Part shown: one piece after another, positions 53,901 through 62,900 of the stretch | Position numbering within the stretch: position 1 is the first letter of the stretch | How the letters are laid out: every line of letters begins with the position of its first letter | Source of the DNA: Pachyseris speciosa | Lineage: Eukaryota; Cnidaria; Anthozoa; Scleractinia; Pachyseridae | Assembly (NCBI GenBank): GCA_016490735.1 | Contig: JAEMWC010000083.1 | Span: forward strand, 252,501 to 316,500 | DNA: 64,000 nucleotides | Reading direction: 5' to 3' | Notes under the pieces: model-generated | What the model saw: only the letters and a program-made list of their open reading frames with translations | Told to the model about the DNA's origin: nothing | Database searches by the model: none | Position numbers and translations under genes: made by a program

Positions 53901-56900
53901 TCCACCCCAGCCTGTCGTTTACAACGGAATTTCCTATTGACAACAAGATCCCCTTCATTGGAATGGAAATAATTAAGAACGGAACTAAGATTGAAACGCA
54001 AGTGTTTAGAAAGTCGACTAACACTGGCTTGTTGCTGCATTTCCAAAGCCACACAGATAAACGCCACAAAGATTGCTTGCTCAAAACAATGATCCATCGT
54101 GCATATTATGCCCTATCTTCTACAACTGAAGCTTTCAACAAAGAATGCACTAGACTACGCTCCATCTTTACTCGACTTGACTATCCTATCACAATGATAA
54201 ATTCCACCATCAAGAGATTGATTCAGAACATTTCATCCGGTGGGAAAGAGGCACAATTGGAAGGCAACAGCGTTCTGCGAGTAACTCTTCCCTTCAAGGA
54301 TCAAACGTCAGCTAACGCGGTGCGAAGGCAAATGCGTGATCTCAGTCACAAGACTGGCACTACTTTGCAACTGGGCTTTATTAGCAAGAAACTGGAGCAA
54401 GATCTCAAGCCAAAAGAAATCAAGCCTACAATCGTAAATCAGCAACGCGCTGTGAATTCTTTTTCATGTGATCTGTGTGATGCGGATTGTGTTGGCTACA
54501 CAGCCCGACACCTTTATCAGCGTATTGTTGAACATAAAAACTCGGCGATTGGAAAAAATTTCTTGGAAGCCCATGGGGACAAAAACCTCCTCAAAGAAAG
54601 CCAGTTTCGCATACTCCGAAAGTGTCAAGGAAAATTTTTTTATTGCCTCGTCTGTGAGATGCTTTTCATCAAGGAACGTAGTCCAAGCTTAAACACACAA
54701 ACTGATTCCATCCGTGCGAAACGTTTTACTTGAAAGAACAGTCCAACACTTTGATTTCTTATGTGATTGTTCTATTGTTTTTACTTAGTATTTAAACATT
54801 TTCTTATCACTATCATTTTGACTTGATAATGAAGTTAGCTCGACGTCGAAACGTCGTCGTTTTTTAAAAAACTTTCTTAATATGTTTTTTAAACATATTT
54901 TATCGCAGTTTTTATCGTTAAATGTTTTAAAAAATCGCTTCTTATTTTTATGTGATTTCCGGCCAAAATGCGGAATATAGCACAGGGTTATCTCCAGTGT
55001 GACATTTTACATTGGCTTACATTGAAGGGTGGCGTACAGATGGCTGTACGGACAGTCGCCGGACCGAGACGTCCGGGTAGTGACATCATAACAAAAAAAT
55101 TTCTCGCATCGGTAAGTTGCCATATATTCTTATGCATGTTTCTCCGCGCGTGGAGTTGTACTATGATATTAGCGTCACCAATCAGCTCCATGAGCTAAAT
55201 CATTGAACACTTTCATAAAGGTTTTTAATTAACGTATGTGCATTAGCCAGTGCAGCTACTCATTGGAAACTCCGCTGAGTGTTTTACAGAATTTAAAGAA
55301 ACTCCTATTTACAGGTTTGTAAGTGGCCTACCAATAAAAGTGAATACAGGATAATTGGAACTCAACACTCTTTTCAGTGTGGCTCCGAAACAGAACCACC
55401 ACAGCTGATTTACTCCGATGGAGTTAGGTATGTAATTAACTTCACAAAACAAATTGTGATCATGTAACTAATTTTCAAATAATTTTTCGATAAATTATTG
55501 TTTCATCATAGTTTAACAGTAGTTGTAAAAAGAATATTTTTGTCCTTTCAGCCCAGTTTCAGACCAAAGGTTGTTTATTGGCCCCCGAAAGCAATGTTTT
55601 TTAGGCCCAAAAAATCATCCACCATGGGTATAATTCGACTACATTGACTACTATGGCTACATTTGACTATTATTTGGCCGCATGCAAGAAGCTATTTTGC
55701 AGAGGAAAATGAGGTTGCGAGCCTTTAACACAAAAACAGATCCCCGGGGCAAAGAAACAAGCTTCAGCCTTTTTTACAGACAGTGTTAGTATAAAACCAA
55801 TGGTAAACTGTTGGCTTAGTATGGGTGGGAGCTCTGTAGAAACTCTTCTCCAGTGGTCCAGTGGTGAAGAGGATATGGGTAATAGAGACGATCCCACGAC
55901 TATTTCAAATGTCATTCAAACATAGACGCAGGATTTAAAAAAAACCATCCCGTACTGGACTCAGAATAATATAACTACTCCATTACGAGCGAGGTAGAAT
56001 GATCTTAGTGTTCCTGCTTTACGTTTAAATATAATCTCAAGGTCGTCCTAAACAAGGAAAAAGTGGGTTTTTCTCACCATCGGATATTTAACAATTATTC
56101 TACGAGAAAAAATAAAACAACACTTTTAAGTTTAAAACAAGACATGTCTCAACATACTTATGCCATCTTCAGTTGCAAATGTTAGTTACAATTTCAATTT
56201 TAACTGTATACAGAGTTTCTTATTACAAGGATTAACTATTATTTGAATAATAATGAAAACAAGTGTAAAACATGAGGTATTGACTACAAAACTTACTAAA
56301 TAGAAAGGGCTAATCCAACATGTTGTAACTGTTGGTTTAAAAAAGGCCTCTCCCATTTAATATGCAGAGCCTCTTTAACTTTAATTTGAAACTTAGAGGT
56401 TGCAGAGTCTAAAACAGTGAAACATTCCGTAGAACAGGAGTCTCGACAAGCGTGAGATGACACTAAATGCTTGTAAACATGAGAAGCCTTGTCGGACACA
56501 AGGTGCTCACGAACGCGAGTAGAAATGTGGCGAGCGGTTTCGCCAATGTAACTAGCATTATTCTATTCGAGAGCTCGTTGGATATGAAGTGATAAAAAAA
56601 CCAACGAGGCGCGTAGCGCCGAGTTGGTTATAATCATTTCCGCAATATCCAGCAAAGCCCGAGTGGAATAACCGCTTTAGTAGGGAGCTTAAGCAACGAG
56701 GACGACGACGACAACGAGAATGTCACAAAACAATAGGGTTAATGAGCAAAAAACAATGACTCTGCACTTGCGTCTTACATTTTGATACATTAGTTGCCGT
56801 CCTTTGCATAACAACAAAGTGAAATGACCAAATTTTATGTTTTGTCGAGAACGTGAACGCATGACAGCAATTTTTTCTTTCTATTTCCTAACTTTGACGT

Positions 56901-59900
56901 CGCTCATAGCAATTTAGTCCCTGGACAGTTCGCCAGCATTTTTTAAGTTCAGCAATTGGGAATAATCGCGAAAGAGTCACAAAAACGAGAAGTTATATTC
57001 CGAAATAATGTTTTCGTGGCCGTTGTCGTTGTCGTTGCTTAAGCTCCCTATTAAAAACTCTACAACGCATAATTGAGAATCTGAACAAAAAAAGTGACAG
57101 AAACGAATCCACAGAAAGAGAAAACCGAAAAAAGGAAACATTTGGCCATACACAACTAATCAAAAAGGACGCGAAAACCTTTCGGTGTGTTGCAGAGTTT
57201 CTGGGCAAAGTTGAATGAACTCAATGAAACTGATAACAACTTGGAAACTTCACTTTAGGGTCCTTTTTGGAAAAAGTGTTGAGTTTATTTGATCTGAATC
57301 GCTGTAAATGGCAGTAGTTTCGTAAAAAGCAATATTAAATCGTTGTTCAAAGCGGGTGGAACGGCTTTCACGTAGGTGCACGCGCCAAAGGAACCGTAGT
57401 TGTAATCCATCCCAACAATGGCACCATGCGTGAAATTCATCACTGAAATGAAGACACAATCTCAGTTCATTCATGTCCAAAAATCCATTTTACGCACGCG
57501 CAGAAGAGAGAAAGACTTAGAAAATAACAACTCAGGAGAGAAGCAGAATTTTACAGACGACTGTATGAACTTACAAATCTAAAGCAAAAGTTTATGAACT
57601 AGGACAACAGCTTTCATAAGGTTTCGATGGAATATTGTAGACAAACTATTTACATTAAAAGCTTGGGGATAAACGGTGTTCTATCTTTAAAATTCGGGCC
57701 TTCCAAGGTAAAATGAAAACGGAGAATATCATACCTTCAACCGCCATACTTTCCCTTGTAAACTGGCGTATGTCGAACGAAACGGTTGCGTTACTTTGAG
57801 GTTTTGCAGCTATCACAACACAAATGTTCGACAGGTTTCGATAGATACTTCAAGAACATATGTTCTAAGTTTTATCCACAACGTTTCTTTTCGTGATCCA
57901 TGAATTTCTTTCCTTCCCTTGCGTTTTGAAGTAAGGCATTTAAGCCATTTTCTGCAACCCAGTTGAGCCCCACTTCCACTGCGCGAAAATTTAAAGCGCC
58001 ATCAAAACATAACGATCAAGGAAAACTTTCAACTCTTTGTCCGCCATTTTGCTCGATGGTTGGGAATAGACTGGGTCTAGCTGTCTTTTAATAACCTTAT
58101 CTTGATTGGTCAATAATAATCTTTTTTAGTACATTTTTAGTACATACATTTTGGTGTTTCATAGAAGTCCCGGGAAATCTGATTTTGTTTTGCGCGAAAA
58201 GTGGTTGCTTTGTTGTTTCATTCATCAGTTGATGAATGGAGTAGTATCGTTTTACTATTAGTCTTATTAAGAATTTTACACTGCTAGTTAGGCCAAGATA
58301 TCAAGTTAAAAAGATAACTTTCCAAGCAAACATCAACAAAACAATTTTAAAACATGTCGTCTCATTGAATTTGCATGGTTGCCTTTTTTTTATATGCCTG
58401 GTTTAATAAGCCGCTCAGAAAGATGCAAATAAATGGCCGGGTATTCTGAAGTTGCTTCTTTCCTAAGCCTCAATCTAACCTGAGCCGCCAAGCGACGAAA
58501 GCGAGCCGCCAAGCGAGAGAAAACAGATGAAACTTAAGCTTATTTATTTGTCTACCTCCGTTCCATTTCGTTTTGAAATAAGCCGCTCAACCTCATACAC
58601 ATTCTTTCTCTTTTTCGGCCGGTAGTTCTTGTAAATATAAGGAAGAAGATCAACGCTTGACGTACTGTTTAATTTTTTGTAATCCATACTTTTTCACACA
58701 AAACAATCCATAGTCATATACAATCGAAGTACAATCGAAGCATGTGGTATGTCGTCTCTAGAGCCTGCGCCTCGGTCAGCGGTGCCGCGTGCAAAAACTG
58801 AAATGAATTTCTGGCCATGTTTGATGGACTGGGACATTATCTTACCAAACCTGGTCGGAAACAAGTTATTTTGAGGAATAAGCTAGACAAATGTCAGGTT
58901 ATGCTTCAAGAAATGGCTTCTTGAAATTCGTGTGATGCGTGGCAAAAACTGGTCCGGCGGCCAAAACATCGTACAGTATTTGTAAGGATCGAAAGTTTGA
59001 AGCTGGTAATTGATACGCTGCATCGACTGCAGGTAAAAGAACTCATTTTCAACTTCTGTTAATTTTAAGTTTTTAAAAAAATTTAATGTCAATCGTCAAA
59101 CAGATCTTTAATAGTAAATGACTTTGCTGAATGGTGTTATTGTTCACTTTGAATAGACTGCCGGGCCCATGAGCATATTTACAGACTTGTGATGTCGACA
59201 CTTGCTGTTAAAACATTGTTTTCCATTTCTTTCAGTAAAATTATTGTGGTATTTCAGTACATGAAAGTGTGTTTTGTTATAACTGAGCTGAACATCAACA
59301 GATCGGAAAATTTTCTCAGCGCTGCAAAATATTTTAAACACGATGTCAGCACTGGTCTTTGTCGTTCTAAAATACTCAGCAATCAATTTCATTTGTATTT
59401 TGGTTCCAGTTTTGGTATTTCTACTCGTTAATTCCGCTGCGAGCCGATTAATGTTTTAATGGCCGCCGATTTTGAGGGACAACTTTATTCAGCTTTCTTT
59501 ATTTGCTGACGCATTCATTGACCATAAAAGATATAGCAGGTTTTTGAGCTGATAGCCTGTGTCCGGCTAGCCAATAAAAATGCTGGAAATCTGATATCCG
59601 TAGTTCAGTTCTTAATAATACTTGACTACGTTAAAGCCGTTCCACCATGGACAAACCTTTTTTTGGTCTTCTCCTTCTCTGAGTTCCTTTCTTTCACTTT
59701 TTTGGTTCAGATTCTCAATTATGCGTCGTAGAGTTTGCAATGAAACCATTATTCTTCTCGGGCTTTCTGGATATGGAATGATTATAACCCGGTGAGGGTA
59801 AAAGGGGGAATGAGTTTGCGAAATGGCATGTGGCATGACTTGCAGAATGGCACAATTGTGCAGATGAATGTAATATCTGAAGTTTGACTCAAAGAAATTA

Positions 59901-62900
59901 ATTCAACCGAAAGCGCGCCCTTTCTACAGTTAATATCAATTCTACAGTTTATAATCTTGGAACTTGCGATTATTGATCGTGTCTGACAGCCTACCTGACA
60001 GTGAATAATCGCGAGCTAGTTGCCCAACTCGGCCACAACAAAAAATATTGAAAACAAGTGGTCACGATTTGAACGAAAAATATATCAGTGTCGAGCACTG
60101 CTCTCCACAGGGCTTGCTTTGATATAAATATTTTACAAATGAACCACTGAGGTGATTAAATTTTCTTGAGTTTGCTTTTAAAGGATCCGAGTCAGTTCGG
60201 GAATTATATTTTCCTCGTTTTTTGCTCTTCGACGAGGTGACATCGCCAACGCCAACTTAGGTCGAAAACGAAGCACCTTAAGTCGAAAACGACTAACTCA
60301 GAACTTGCACAATTTTGAAACGAAGATCTCCTCGTAGAGGGGTGAAAGGCGAGGTGATACCGACAGTATTTTAATTTAAAATTCACAGGAGTCTTTTCGG
60401 CCTCACTAGTGCGTTTTTTTTTATTACTCATTGGGAAGGCGACGGTCAAATAACAAAACAACAACAACAACAACAACAAAAATTACCGTATTTACTCGAT
60501 TAAACGCCGCACCCAATCAGGAAAATCACGCCGTTTATTACAAGTGCATGTTAAGGCCCGGCCAAACGGATCCAACATGTTGATGCAACATCGTCCAACA
60601 TTGTTGAATCCAACATGTTGCATTCGTTTGGCCACCATGTTGCGCGATGTTGCATGATGTTTGATGATGTTGGACGACGTTTGATATCCATCAAACATCG
60701 TCTTCAACATCATCCAACATTTCTTTTGTTCTCAGGTGTGAACAACAATGTTGCATTCGTTTGGCCACTGTTTTCAACAATGTTGAACTCGCGCATGCCC
60801 ACTAAGCTGACTTTGCGGTATCTGTATTCATTGTTTATACTTGCTTCGCGCGCTGCCGCATTAGTGTTCAAGATAAAGTATCACGAACGAGATCTCTAAC
60901 ACAAGCGATCTCTCTTCAAAAAGAAAGCGAAAGGGAAAAGGAATAGCTGAAACTGTTGACCAGCGAACGCGAGAAGATTGTCTTACGCGGAGGTAGAAAG
61001 ACTTAAGCCTGGTTTTCACTAGCGATGCAAGCACAAGCGCAAGCATAAGTAGCTTATGCTAAGTGAAAACGAACACTACGCACTACGTAAGCTTAAGCAA
61101 AGGCACAAGGAAAAGGAAAATTTTAATCCTTGCGCTTGTGCTTGCGCTTATGCTTATGCTTGCGTTAAGCCCGTTTTCACAGTGAAATAAGCGCTCTTGT
61201 GCTTGAGTCGCTAGTGAAAACCAGGCTTTATGTACAGTTATCGGTCTCGCAGCATTTTCTGGGCTAACAAAGACAATATGGCACGGGTTTGTTTTCTAAG
61301 GAGTCTTGGTAAATTTTGGTCCAAACCCTTGAGACCAAGCGTTGAATCCAACATGTTGCATTCGTTTGGCCACCTCGTTCAACACTGTGCAACATCGTCC
61401 AACAATGTTGGATTCAACAATGTTGGATGATGTTGCACTCGTTTGGCCGGGTCTTTACAACTCAGAAAATTACGAGTGTATCTCAGCAAAAAGAGAGAGA
61501 CATCGGAATTTTAAACATGTTTCTGTTTTAAATAATATTTAAAAGTGTTCTATCGTGATTGTCGTCAGTCAGGAGCCGATCAATTTAATCTTTTAAATAC
61601 GGTCCTAAAAAAGCGTTAACAGAAGAAAAAATCGCATGCAGCAAAGGAAGGATAACCTGATACCATCACAAAATGCGCCGCAAATATCATTCGTGCATAA
61701 AGTAATCCCCATCAAGAGTTTTGTAAGTGTAATGTCTATACCAAAGCAAGCCCGGTGGAGAGTAGTGCTTAATTTTGAAATGTTTCTCCTTATGGCGGAC
61801 GGCCAAATTAAACTCAAGAGAAATTTAATCACCTCAAGGGTTCATTTTCAAAAACAAAATTTTTCAAAGCAAGCCCCGTGGAGAGCAGTGCGCGACACTG
61901 AAATACATCTCTGTCAAAACCTGACCAATTTGTTTTCAACATTTTGTTATGACCGAGTTCGGCAACTAGCTTGCGATTATTCACTGTGTTAGGCTGTAGA
62001 ATAATTAAGGCTTTTTAATTGAATTAATTTATTTGGGTTATTCTTCACATATTACATTTCGCATAATTATGCCATTCCGCAAATCATGCCACATGCCATT
62101 CCACAAACTCATTCCGCTCTTACCCCCACCACAGGCCGCCCAAGCTCACGATAAGAGACAAACGCCACGAACGTGACTCTAGCGTATCGGCGTATAAGGT
62201 GGTGTTGTGTTACAACGGTTTGAATTTGAATAACAAAGGTTTGTATGGGAAGCCAATGGATTTGTTTTCAATAGTAGAAATTATTGTTGTTTGAAAATAA
62301 AGTTGACTCTCAGCGAAATCCCGGCTCGATTGCGGCCCCATCCCCTTCGCTACAAAGCTTTTCTTTCGAGTCAGCTGCGCTCCTGAACTTTCGCAAGTGC
62401 TCGGCTAGAACGCCATGGACACACTGAACTTTGGAACAGCACGCTGGGTAACAAAAGTGAACACGGCGGGGTTAGACAGCGGCCAGTTGGCGGCGGGCAA
62501 ACCCCGGGAGCAAAATTGGTTTGCCCGTCGCCAACTGGTCGCTGTGTAACCATGCCGGGTTCACTCTTAGCAGTGGAAACTATGATAATCGCTAACTCGC
62601 CGAAATGGCTTCAAATCGGCCTGAGAAGCTGGCAAATGACAAAGGATACAACAAGGCAACAAAGTAAGTCAACTTTATTTTCAAACAACAATAATTTGTA
62701 CTATTGAAAACAAATCCGTTGGCTTCCCATACAAACCTTTGTAATTCAAATTCAAACCGTTGTAATACAACACCACCTTTTACGCCGATACGCTAGAGTC
62801 ACGTTCGTGGCGTTTGTCTCTTATCGTGAGCTTGGGCAGCCTGTGCCCTCACCGGAATACAACCAACTCGGCGCGTAGCACCCTCGTTGGTTATTTATGA

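Larger units (their letters stand above)
59790..62110. mobile_element. Composite element with long inverted ends
   Basis: 59790-60170 is the inverse of 61735-62110 (shared gcatgtggcatga, agtgaataatcgc, ttgaaaacaa and aagcaagcc). A partial solo copy is at 33565-33790. Between them are two nested MITEs and a (AAC)n tract. No transposase recognised. Confidence 0.6.

Noticed and set aside
57250..57480. 76-aa minus frame in gene B intron 3
   Set aside because: No motif, no conservation visible in gene A, and no splice context; cannot be supported as a gene.
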